NCBI GenBank assembly: GCA_023256405.1
Contig: JAGDXK010000018.1
Coordinates: 1 to 5,009, forward strand
Direction: 5' to 3'
Source of the DNA: Nitrososphaerales archaeon
Lineage (GTDB): Archaea; Thermoproteota; Nitrososphaeria; Conexivisphaerales; UBA164
Length of the DNA: 5,009 nucleotides
The position numbers and the translations under genes were made by a program. Positions within the stretch are counted from its first letter, which is position 1. The number at the start of each line of letters is the position of its first letter. The notes beneath the pieces are model-generated. The model did no database searches and was not told the DNA's origin. It was given only the letters and a program-made list of their open reading frames with translations. This document shows, in pieces, positions 1 to 4,522 of the stretch.

Positions 1-1
1 G

Positions 2-64
2 CCCAAGATGAAGGAGGTGGAGCCAGGGCACTTCGTTGCATGTCACCTTTATGATAGATCCTGA
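2..64 (+). CDS. C-terminal end of an unidentified gene (partial)
   Basis: The frame starting at base 2 is open from the window edge to a TGA at 62-64 and encodes 20 residues ending in HLYDRS. The TGA shares its A with the ATG of the next gene (TGATG), an arrangement typical of translationally coupled archaeal genes. This overlap is the main reason to believe the frame. A second frame, from base 1, closes at a TGA at 52-54 and is a weaker candidate. The fragment is too short for me to recognise a family, so I assign no function. By position it is probably the promoter-proximal partner of the DUF72 and thpR genes. Confidence 0.6.
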   Translation, partial: PKMKEVEPGHFVACHLYDRS

Positions 65-753
65 TGAAGGTTCACGTAGGGACGTCGGGATATTCATATT
101 ACTGGAATGAGGGGAAGCCTGACCCGCTTTCCTGGTATATTTCAAAGGGCTTCGAGACTGTGGAACTGAACTCCACGTTCTATTCGTTCCCCAGGAGGCC
201 CATGATAACAAGGTGGTCGAGGGCCGCCAGGGGCTTCTTTTACTCTGTAAAGGTCTACAAAGGAGTTACGCATTATACAAAGCTCTCCAGCGTTTCCCTG
301 TTTAACAGGTTTTACAGCGTCTTTGAGCCCATGAAGAGCATGATAAGAGCTTGGCTGTTTCAGATGCCTCCAAGCTTTGGGTGCTCAGAGAAGAACCTTA
401 GGAGGCTCGATGAATTCATCAAGTCGGTTTCGCTTGAGGGGATCCCAGTGATTGAGTTCAGGGATCCCTGTTGGTGGGAGCACAAGGGTGAGGTCTCGGA
501 TTTGGGCTACGTCTTCTGCTCAGTGAGCGCGCCAGAGCTTCCCGAAGAGCTTGTGGTAAGCAACGGCATCATCTATCTGAGGATGCATGGAAGAACCGAG
601 TGGTATGCGTATGAGTACAGTGAGGAGGAGCTGAGGAACTATTTTCTCAGGATAAAGGAGAGTGGGGCAAAGGAGGCATACGTGTATTTCAACAACGACT
701 TAGGAATGCTGGAAAACGCTTTATTTTTCAGAACGCTATCTGAAAGGTCATGA
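64..753 (+). CDS. DUF72 / YecE-family TIM-barrel protein
   Basis: This 229-residue protein has the sequence marks of the DUF72 (YecE-like) family throughout. They are the N-terminal GTSGYSYYW (residues 6-14), TVELNSTFY (32-40), SVKVYKGVTH (61-70), FQMPPSF (99-105), EFRDPCWW (131-138), YLRMHG (171-176) and YVYFNND (206-212) near the end. The family folds as a TIM barrel. Its biochemical role is not firmly established, and a link to nucleic acid metabolism or nuclease activity has been suggested. The length is normal for an archaeal member, and no signal peptide or membrane segment is visible, so it should be cytosolic. The ATG at 64 is chosen because GTSGY normally sits a few residues from the N-terminus and because it overlaps the upstream stop. 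No Shine-Dalgarno is evident, so coupling or reinitiation is likely. Its end overlaps thpR by 4 bp. The family call is firm; the function is unknown. Confidence 0.93.
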   Translation: MKVHVGTSGYSYYWNEGKPDPLSWYISKGFETVELNSTFYSFPRRPMITRWSRAARGFFYSVKVYKGVTHYTKLSSVSLFNRFYSVFEPMKSMIRAWLFQMPPSFGCSEKNLRRLDEFIKSVSLEGIPVIEFRDPCWWEHKGEVSDLGYVFCSVSAPELPEELVVSNGIIYLRMHGRTEWYAYEYSEEELRNYFLRIKESGAKEAYVYFNNDLGMLENALFFRTLSERS

Positions 754-1268
754 GGGCCTTCATAAGCGTGAACGTCGAGGATCAGAGCCTCGTAAGAGAG
801 ATAATGAAGATAGCTGAGTTCATAAAGAATGGGGAAAGAGGAATAAGTCTCACGAAGGAGCAGAACATGCATTTCACGCTCAAGTTTCTGGGCGAAATCG
901 ATGAGAGCACAAGGGACGAGCTGATCAATTCGCGGTTCTCCATAAGGCTCAGAGGAGTTGGCGTCTTTCCAAGCCCCGAAAGAATTAGGGTGATCTGGAT
1001 AGGAAGCGATTCGCAGGATCTGGTCAGGCTTGCGCGCGAGGTTGACAGGGCATCGGCCTCTATACCCAGCGATGAGGAGTTCACGCCCCATCTTACAATT
1101 GCCAGAGTGAAGTTTGTGGAAAACAAGAGGGCTTTGCTTGAACGGATAGAAGCTCGCAGGGACGTTGATCTTGGCACCTACAGCGTGGATAGCTTCTATC
1201 TAATGAGAAGTGATCTGTTTCCGAGCGGTCCCGTCTACACGCCATTAAAGAAGTTTCAGCTCCTCTGA
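750..1268 (+). CDS. thpR: RNA 2',3'-cyclic phosphodiesterase (2'-5' RNA ligase-like, 2H family)
   Basis: This 172-residue protein belongs to the 2H phosphoesterase superfamily. Both catalytic HxTx motifs are present at the expected spacing: HFTL at residues 41-44 (H41, T43), inside HFTLKFLG, and HLTI at 114-117 (H114, T116), inside FTPHLTIARVK. The N-terminal MRAFISVNV matches the usual start of the ThpR/LigT family. Family members open 2',3'-cyclic phosphates on RNA to 2'-phosphates and can join 2'-5' linked tRNA halves in vitro; the physiological substrate in archaea is unsettled. The two bilobal halves are complete and the length is typical. The ATG at 750 overlaps the DUF72 stop (ATGA), implying co-transcription and translational coupling. 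The gene ends in tandem stops TGA TAA. Catalytic competence is inferred from the intact motifs. Confidence 0.95.
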   Translation: MRAFISVNVEDQSLVREIMKIAEFIKNGERGISLTKEQNMHFTLKFLGEIDESTRDELINSRFSIRLRGVGVFPSPERIRVIWIGSDSQDLVRLAREVDRASASIPSDEEFTPHLTIARVKFVENKRALLERIEARRDVDLGTYSVDSFYLMRSDLFPSGPVYTPLKKFQLL

Positions 1269-1270
1269 TA

Positions 1271-1284
1271 AAAACCTATAAATG
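1271..1284 (+). promoter_or_regulatory. TATA-box promoter of NAD kinase gene
   Basis: The A-rich stretch followed by CCTATAAAT looks like an archaeal BRE plus TATA box. Its centre (about 1279) is 26 bp before the GTG at 1305. Archaeal transcription normally starts about 22-27 bp downstream of the TATA centre, so the transcript should begin at or next to the start codon. The box lies only a few bases after the thpR stop, so NAD kinase can be expressed apart from the upstream operon. Confidence 0.6.
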
Positions 1285-1304
1285 GTGCATGCGCTTTTAG
1301 GGTT

Positions 1305-2099
1305 GTGAAAATAAAGGCAATATTGGCGGTTAAGGACTCCCTCTCGGATGCAGAAGTTGAGGACATGATTGCAAGGCTCAGCGAGCACTTTGAGCTATAC
1401 AGCTTAAGGGAGCTTCCATACACGGTTAAGGTTGATTCATATAAAGTGATAGAGGATGAGGGCATTTCGACAGCAATAACCATCGGGGGAGACGGAACCC
1501 TTCTGGGTCTCTCCAGGTTTCTTCCTGAACACGTTGAAGTGGTTGGTATAAACATGGGCGGAAGGGGCGTTCTGGCACAGATAGATAAGGACTCCCTGAA
1601 CGAGTTCATCGAAAGCTACCTCTCAAAGAAGTACATCATTGAGAGAAGGTTGAGGCTGAGGGCGAGGATATCAGATGTCGAGACCGTAAACGTATTGAAT
1701 GAGTTTTACATCCAGAGGGCTAACTTTAATCAGACGCCCTATTTTGACGTAAGGGCCGAGGGCATTTTCGAGCTCAGGGAGAGAATGGATGGGCTCATAA
1801 TTTCCACTCCATCCGGATCAACCGGATACAACTTCTCCAATGGAGGGCCCATAGTGGATCAGGAGCTGGAGGCCATTATTATAAACCCCGTGCTTCCTCT
1901 CAGACCCCTCCCCCCCATCGTTGTCAGGCCCAAGGAGATCCAGGTCGCCAGCAACCTGCATACATACGTTATAGCTGACGGCCAGCTGAGGTATGAAGTG
2001 ATGCCCAATGAGAGAGTAGAGATATTCAGGGGGGAGTACCTGAGCCTCGTTAGGCTCAGGTCTTCATCTTCTCAGATCCAGAAAATGCTCAATTTATGA
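1305..2099 (+). CDS. nadK: NAD kinase (ATP-NAD kinase, PpnK family)
   Basis: This 264-residue cytosolic enzyme phosphorylates NAD to NADP, supplying the cofactor for reductive biosynthesis. Visible family motifs are GGDGT at residues 61-65 (with catalytic Asp63), the glycine-rich INMGGRGVL at 82-90, the NE pair at 132-133, MDGLIISTPSGSTGY at 161-175, and SNGGPIV at 178-184. Together these make up the NAD-binding and nucleotide-binding core. The C-terminal beta-rich domain is complete and the length is usual for archaea. The start is GTG at 1305: the frame has no earlier start codon between an in-frame TAA at 1269-1271 and this position, and the TATA box points to it. There is no Shine-Dalgarno, consistent with leaderless translation. 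A run of seven C at 1910-1916 is crossed without loss of frame. The identity is secure. Confidence 0.95.
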   Translation: MKIKAILAVKDSLSDAEVEDMIARLSEHFELYSLRELPYTVKVDSYKVIEDEGISTAITIGGDGTLLGLSRFLPEHVEVVGINMGGRGVLAQIDKDSLNEFIESYLSKKYIIERRLRLRARISDVETVNVLNEFYIQRANFNQTPYFDVRAEGIFELRERMDGLIISTPSGSTGYNFSNGGPIVDQELEAIIINPVLPLRPLPPIVVRPKEIQVASNLHTYVIADGQLRYEVMPNERVEIFRGEYLSLVRLRSSSSQIQKMLNL

Positions 2100-2120
2100 G
2101 CTTAGAATCCCTTTGTTACC

Positions 2121-2133
2121 AAAATTTATAAGC
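2121..2133 (+). promoter_or_regulatory. TATA-box promoter of the 106-residue orphan gene
   Basis: AAAATTTATAAGC has the form of a BRE/TATA element. Its centre, around 2127, lies about 29 bp before the ATG at 2156, so the predicted transcript starts only a few bases before the start codon or at it. No Shine-Dalgarno is visible in CACAAACAGATAATC just ahead of the ATG, which supports a leaderless mRNA. The element sits in the 56-bp gap after NAD kinase. Confidence 0.55.
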
Positions 2134-2155
2134 GATCATACACAAACAGATAATC

Positions 2156-2476
2156 ATGGATACTTACAGGTTTGAGTTCAACTCCTTTGAGGACCTCCTG
2201 AAGGACTTTCTGGCAGTTTCAAGCTTCCTTGGCAGAACACCTGCCCTTGCTGTATACAGATACAAGGACTACCTGTACATGATTCATCCGTTTTACGAGG
2301 GCATAGGAATACACTACTATAAGGATACTGAGAAAAGGTTCCCTGCAGGTGAATACATTTTTGACACGCTCAGCGAGAAAATAAGGACGAGAGGCGATAA
2401 AAAGGAGCTCTCCACAAACGAAGTTCTAATAATCATAATTGAGCAGAAGTACAGCTCCCTGCTTGAGGACTTTTAA
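2156..2476 (+). CDS. Hypothetical protein, Tyr-rich, 106 residues
   Basis: I do not recognise this protein. It has 106 residues and is probably soluble, with no signal peptide. The N-terminal part (about 6-26) could be an amphipathic helix. The middle contains aromatic, strand-like stretches (LAVYRYKDYLYMIHPF at 31-46 and IGIHYYKD at 50-57), and a hydrophobic NEVLIIIIEQ lies at 88-97. There are ten tyrosines, seven of them between residues 34 and 55. The alternating pattern suggests a small alpha/beta fold. The reading frame is credible because it has a well-placed TATA box, ATG start and genome-like codon use (AGG/AGA for Arg). It stands alone between NAD kinase and a convergent tRNA, so context gives no function. 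It may be restricted to this archaeal lineage, but that needs a database search. Confidence 0.75.
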   Translation: MDTYRFEFNSFEDLLKDFLAVSSFLGRTPALAVYRYKDYLYMIHPFYEGIGIHYYKDTEKRFPAGEYIFDTLSEKIRTRGDKKELSTNEVLIIIIEQKYSSLLEDF

Positions 2477-2479
2477 AAA
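2475..2479 (-). terminator. Poly-T terminator of tRNA-Leu
   Basis: On the minus strand the tRNA-Leu 3' end (at 2483) is followed by TGATTTTTAAAAG. The T5 run begins three bases after the discriminator, and short T-runs are typical termination signals in archaea. The same bases overlap the TAA stop of the convergent plus-strand gene, leaving 6 bp between the two genes. Confidence 0.5.
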
Positions 2480-2482
2480 TCA

Positions 2483-2567
2483 TGCGGGGGGTGGGATTTG
2501 AACCCACGCACCCCAACGGGACTGCCGCCTCAGGGCAGCGCCATTGACCAGGCTAGGCGACCCCCGC
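2483..2567 (-). tRNA. tRNA-Leu (anticodon GAG)
   Basis: The minus strand folds into a full type II cloverleaf of 85 nt. The acceptor arm GCGGGGG pairs perfectly with CCCCCGC. The D arm has a GCC/GGC stem and a GG pair in its loop. The anticodon stem CTGCC/GGCAG encloses loop CTGAGGC, giving anticodon GAG at 2531-2529, which reads CUC and CUU. A 14-nt variable arm includes a CCC/GGG stem, and the T arm is GTGGG-TTCAAAT-CCCAC. The discriminator is A73, as expected for leucine. CCA is not encoded, so it must be added by CCA-adding enzyme. No intron is present. Confidence 0.97.
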
Positions 2568-2586
2568 AGTAATTTCTAAGCTGCAT

Positions 2587-2604
2587 GAAAATATAAGCGT
2601 TATT
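2587..2604 (-). promoter_or_regulatory. tRNA-Leu promoter (TATA box plus shared upstream 11-mer)
   Basis: Read on the minus strand this is AATAACGCTTATATTTTC. The TATA-like TTATATTT is centred about 26 bp upstream of the tRNA 5' end at 2567, the standard archaeal distance for a start near the mature 5' end. The first 11 bases (AATAACGCTTA, plus positions 2594-2604) recur exactly in front of the tRNA-Ala gene. Confidence 0.65.
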
Positions 2605-2621
2605 CTTTTTTAATTTCAGCC

Positions 2622-2653
2622 AAAAACAGCTAGCCGTTGATCGGCATCGATCA
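2622..2653 (-). terminator. Hairpin and T-run at the end of map
   Basis: On the minus strand the map stop codon TGA is the first three bases of a perfect inverted repeat, TGATCG-ATGC-CGATCA (2653-2638), with a 6-bp stem and 4-base loop. Eleven bases further on is a TTTTT run (2626-2622). The arrangement resembles an intrinsic terminator. Archaea rely mainly on T-runs, so the T5 may be the functional part. It separates map from the downstream tRNA-Leu promoter. Confidence 0.5.
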
Positions 2654-3541
2654 GGGTATCTTCGTTGTTACTGTTGCTTTGTCCTTATCAACATATACAG
2701 TATGCTCGAACTGGGCAACCGGTGCTCCGCTGGCCTCTATAAGCGTATAATACTCCTCAAGCAGGTTTTCCTTAACAAGCCTTTCAAGGGCTGAGACGCT
2801 GTTTGGCCCGAACTCCTTTATTATCCATCTTGATGCGAACGGTAGGGTTCTGTAATTTTTCCAAATATAATCAACAAGCTGGGCCTCACTTTCATCCCTG
2901 ACCTTTCTTGGAGCAACGAGCCTGTAGATGTTGCTGTGCTGTCCATCTATAACGAAACCCATTGCACCCATCTCCACAAAGAATGGCTCTATTGCATATG
3001 CGTTCTGGCTTCTGAACCTTCCCCTGACTGGCGAGCCTATCATGGGCACGGAATCTCCGGTGTGCAGCACGTATCTGTCCAGTCTGTGGCCCATTAGGTT
3101 TTCAATTGGCTTAAATCCATACCCCTTTGCCAGCTTTTCAACATATGATCCGAACTCATAGAACTCCAAGCCATCCTTTATTATCGATAAAGCCCTGTCC
3201 AGAGCCTCATAGTTTGCGCGAACCATGCTGGTGTATATGCCTGAAAATGAAAGAGTAATCGCTGCATCTGCGATGTAGCCATCAACGTGAACTCCAAGAT
3301 CAACTTTAACTACAGAGCCTTTCTTAATTCTCTTGTCATCATTATATCTGGCGGTATAGTGTGCGGCCTCCTCGTTCTGTGATATGTTTACTGGAAAGGC
3401 CGGCCTTGCTCCCTTTTTTATTATAAATTCCTCCAGCTCCTCGCATATATCCAGAACCATCATTTCCTCATGAACAATCTCGAACGCTCTCCTGAGGGCC
3501 TCTCCTGCTATCCTTCCAGCCTCGGCGTACTTCTCATACAT
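2651..3541 (-). CDS. map: Methionine aminopeptidase, type II (archaeal)
   Basis: This 296-residue metalloprotease removes the initiator methionine from nascent proteins. All five metal ligands of the pita-bread fold are in place: D81 and D92 (VDLGVHVDGYIADAA), H152 (GHRLDRY), E185 (AIEPF) and E279 (FEHTVYV). H61 (AAHYTARYND) and H160 (YVLHTGD) match the substrate-site histidines. The helical insertion between about 186 and 265, characteristic of type II enzymes, is present, and the C-terminus KATVTTKIP is typical of archaeal members. The ATG at 3541 follows a strong GGAGGT at 8-nt spacing and overlaps the end of the preceding regulator ORF by 8 bp, so the two are probably co-transcribed. The length is normal and no defect is visible. 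Confidence 0.97.
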   Translation of the reverse strand: MYEKYAEAGRIAGEALRRAFEIVHEEMMVLDICEELEEFIIKKGARPAFPVNISQNEEAAHYTARYNDDKRIKKGSVVKVDLGVHVDGYIADAAITLSFSGIYTSMVRANYEALDRALSIIKDGLEFYEFGSYVEKLAKGYGFKPIENLMGHRLDRYVLHTGDSVPMIGSPVRGRFRSQNAYAIEPFFVEMGAMGFVIDGQHSNIYRLVAPRKVRDESEAQLVDYIWKNYRTLPFASRWIIKEFGPNSVSALERLVKENLLEEYYTLIEASGAPVAQFEHTVYVDKDKATVTTKIP

Positions 3542-3950
3542 CTCTGGTGACCTCCCTTATTCTATTTATAAGATCCTGTATATCAATCTGAGGGGCTATC
3601 GCAAGCATCACGTTTTCAACCCTTGCCATTTCAACAGCAAGCGGTTCCACGCTTGAAGTCCCGTGAACGACAACAAGCCTCGGCTTTAGAGGAGAGATCC
3701 TGATGGCGACCATTGGGCTTCTTCCTATCCCCACTTTGGTGAAGATCAGTGCCCTTTCCGAGGACTTTCCAAATATCCGGTAGAACTGCTCGCCCTTGAG
3801 AGCTATGATCGCCTTTATGCTGTCCAGTACAGTGTGCCCAAAGAGGTGATGTTCAAGCATGTTTTCCCCGGATAGAACCCGGGCCCCTATTCCCTCGATA
3901 AACTCTCCTGCCTTCAGCGGCTTCCTGTATTCCTTTATTTCCCTCGGCAT
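3534..3950 (-). CDS. C-terminal domain of an archaeal HTH regulator family (COG1709-like), separate frame
   Basis: From ATG 3950 this encodes 138 residues beginning MPREIKEYRKPLKAGEF. The core (FGHTVLDSIKAI, SSERALIFTKVGIGRSPMVAIR, LKPRLVVVHGT, then LAVEMARVENVML) matches, from memory, the conserved C-terminal domain that in many archaea follows an XRE-type HTH in one polypeptide. Here the HTH is encoded just upstream in a different frame (4233-3853), and the two ORFs overlap by about 98 bp. A TTG at 3989 would add 13 residues, but ATG 3950 is preferred: it has GGTGAT four bases upstream, and the extra residues (TPWFCRYIRVMI) are unlike the family. The domain's function is unknown. It may bind a ligand or mediate dimerisation for the regulator. 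The ORF may be a separate subunit, the product of a +1 frameshift, or part of a broken gene. Confidence 0.8.
   Translation of the reverse strand: MPREIKEYRKPLKAGEFIEGIGARVLSGENMLEHHLFGHTVLDSIKAIIALKGEQFYRIFGKSSERALIFTKVGIGRSPMVAIRISPLKPRLVVVHGTSSVEPLAVEMARVENVMLAIAPQIDIQDLINRIREVTRDV
3550..3555 (-). promoter_or_regulatory. Strong Shine-Dalgarno of map
   Basis: On the minus strand GGAGGT lies 8 nt before the ATG at 3541 and inside the coding end of the preceding ORF. It is the clearest ribosome binding site in the window and fixes the map start. It also shows that internal genes of this operon use leadered initiation, whereas the plus-strand genes with their own TATA box appear leaderless. 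Confidence 0.75.
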
Positions 3951-4233
3951 TATCATCACCCTGATATAGCGACAGAACCACGGCGTCAACGCCCCTGAGC
4001 TTTATGAGGGCTTCAAGGTACTTTTTAATAAAGCGAACGCCGGCCTTTCTTCGTCTGCCCCTCTCATAATCAGATATAACGGGAGGTGATACCCCCATAT
4101 GCTCGGCGAGCTCCTTCTGTTTGATGTTCAGGTTGCTTCTCAGGGTTCTGAGAAGGATTCCTGGGTTATCCGAAAGAACTATTCTGCCAACGAGCTTGTA
4201 TATCTCATCATTTTCCAACTTTATTGATGTCAT
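3853..4233 (-). CDS. XRE/HTH_3-type DNA-binding protein, N-terminal half of a split COG1709-like regulator
   Basis: The ORF has 126 residues. A Cro/C1-type helix-turn-helix spans about 26-78: NIKQKELAEHMGVSPPVISDYERGRRR contains the two helices and the turn, followed by RFIKKYLEALIKL. The sequence before it (VGRIVLSDNPGILLRTLR) matches what I recall of an archaeal regulator family whose members continue directly into a conserved C-terminal domain. Here the frame instead runs on from about residue 91 into a Gly/Arg/Glu-rich tail (GDDNAEGNKG onward) that does not resemble a domain. The expected C-terminal domain appears in another frame from 3950. The tail is therefore probably out-of-frame translation. 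The ATG at 4233 is the first start after tRNA-Ala, 28 bp away. DNA binding is inferred from the fold; the targets are unknown, though autoregulation and control of map are plausible. Confidence 0.82.
   Translation of the reverse strand: MTSIKLENDEIYKLVGRIVLSDNPGILLRTLRSNLNIKQKELAEHMGVSPPVISDYERGRRRKAGVRFIKKYLEALIKLRGVDAVVLSLYQGDDNAEGNKGIQEAAEGRRVYRGNRGPGSIRGKHA
3948..3960 (-). promoter_or_regulatory. Junction site: Shine-Dalgarno, three tandem stops and start codon
   Basis: The minus strand reads GGTGATGATAATG. GGTGAT (3960-3955) is a good anti-SD match four bases before ATG 3950. In the third frame, used by neither ORF at this point, the same bases read TGA TGA TAA, with the last A shared with the ATG (TAATG). 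This would be an ideal stop/start coupling site if the upstream ORF entered it in that frame, which it currently does not. Confidence 0.55.
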
Positions 4234-4243
4234 GTACTCGTGG

Positions 4244-4257
4244 CTATTTTAATTTTG
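4244..4257 (-). promoter_or_regulatory. Possible TATA element of the HTH gene
   Basis: On the minus strand the 28 bp between tRNA-Ala and the HTH start contains CAAAATTAAAATAG. This A/T-rich block is centred about 18-21 bp before the ATG at 4233, slightly closer than the usual 22-27 bp. It could drive a leaderless mRNA, or it may simply be spacer if the gene is transcribed by read-through from the tRNA. Confidence 0.3.
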
Positions 4258-4261
4258 CATA

Positions 4262-4333
4262 TGGACCGGGGGGGACTTGAACCCCCGACCTCCCGCGTGC
4301 GAGGCGGGCGTTCTACCCCTGAACTACCGGCCC
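4262..4333 (-). tRNA. tRNA-Ala (anticodon CGC)
   Basis: The minus strand folds into a complete 72-nt cloverleaf. The acceptor GGGCCGG pairs with CCGGTCC and includes a G3-U70 wobble, the alanine identity element. The D arm is GTTC-AGGGGTA-GAAC. The anticodon arm CCCGC-CTCGCAC-GCGGG gives anticodon CGC at 4301-4299, reading GCG. The T arm is GGGGG-TTCAAGT-CCCCC and the discriminator is A73. CCA is not encoded and there is no intron. No T-run follows the 3' end before the HTH gene. Confidence 0.97.
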
Positions 4334-4351
4334 CTAATCAGCTATACTGTA

Positions 4352-4371
4352 GTTATAATTTAAGCGTTATT
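4352..4371 (-). promoter_or_regulatory. tRNA-Ala promoter (TATA box plus shared 11-mer)
   Basis: On the minus strand this is AATAACGCTTAAATTATAAC. The TATA-like TTAAATTA is centred about 25-27 bp upstream of the tRNA 5' end at 4333. AATAACGCTTA (plus positions 4361-4371) is identical to the block ahead of tRNA-Leu, and its inner edge lies 28 bp from the tRNA end compared with 27 bp there. Confidence 0.65.
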
Positions 4372-4379
4372 TTATATTC

Positions 4380-4440
4380 GTGGCATGTTGCTCTTCGCGC
4401 GACAGGGCGCCTCAGTGATAGACACGCTATCTGTGGAGTT
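4380..4440. other. GC-rich island in a divergent intergenic region, function unknown
   Basis: Between the tRNA-Ala promoter and the uL22 promoter lie about 60 bp at roughly 57% G+C by hand count, flanked by stretches of about 24% and 29%. It contains the palindrome TCGCGCGA (4395-4402) and a short hairpin, GATAG-ACACG-CTATC (4417-4431). A 40-codon ORF (4385-4507, plus) crosses it but has no convincing support. The island could be a small RNA, an operator region or a gene remnant. I cannot choose between these. Confidence 0.3.
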
Positions 4441-4482
4441 TTCTCATGAATCAGCTGTATTTAAATGCGCTAAGATGTATGG

Positions 4483-4497
4483 GAAAGTTTTTAAATT
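4483..4497 (+). promoter_or_regulatory. TATA-box promoter of uL22
   Basis: GAAAGTTTTTAAATT resembles a BRE followed by a TATA box. Its centre, about 4493, is 30 bp before the ATG at 4523, predicting a transcript with at most a few leader bases. A weak GGAAGG at 4514-4519 lies three bases before the start codon. A second A/T block, TATTTAAAT at 4458-4466, is an alternative further upstream. Confidence 0.5.
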
Positions 4498-4522
4498 AAT
4501 TGCGTAAATACATGGAAGGCAA

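Noticed and set aside
639..1091. Long minus-strand open frame opposite DUF72 and thpR
   Set aside because: It lies entirely antisense to two well-supported genes with intact motifs and shows no family features or promoter of its own.
1910..1916. Run of seven C in NAD kinase as a possible frameshift site
   Set aside because: The frame is the same before and after the run and the protein remains family-like on both sides, so no shift is needed.
4240..4449. Plus-strand open frame across the tRNA-Ala locus
   Set aside because: It reads through the antisense of a perfect tRNA; its DRGGLEPPTSRV peptide is a well-known artefact of translating tRNA genes.
4412..4460. Possible C/D-box guide RNA (GTGATAG, CTGA and ATGA-like boxes on both strands)
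   Set aside because: No strand gives a C box matching RUGAUGA together with properly spaced D', C' and D boxes; the matches are what short motifs yield by chance.
4385..4507. A 40-codon plus-strand ORF starting MLLFARQGASV across the GC-rich island
   Set aside because: It has no ribosome binding site, the nearest TATA-like block is only about 11 bp from the ATG, it uses CGA for Arg unlike its neighbours, and it overlaps the uL22 promoter.
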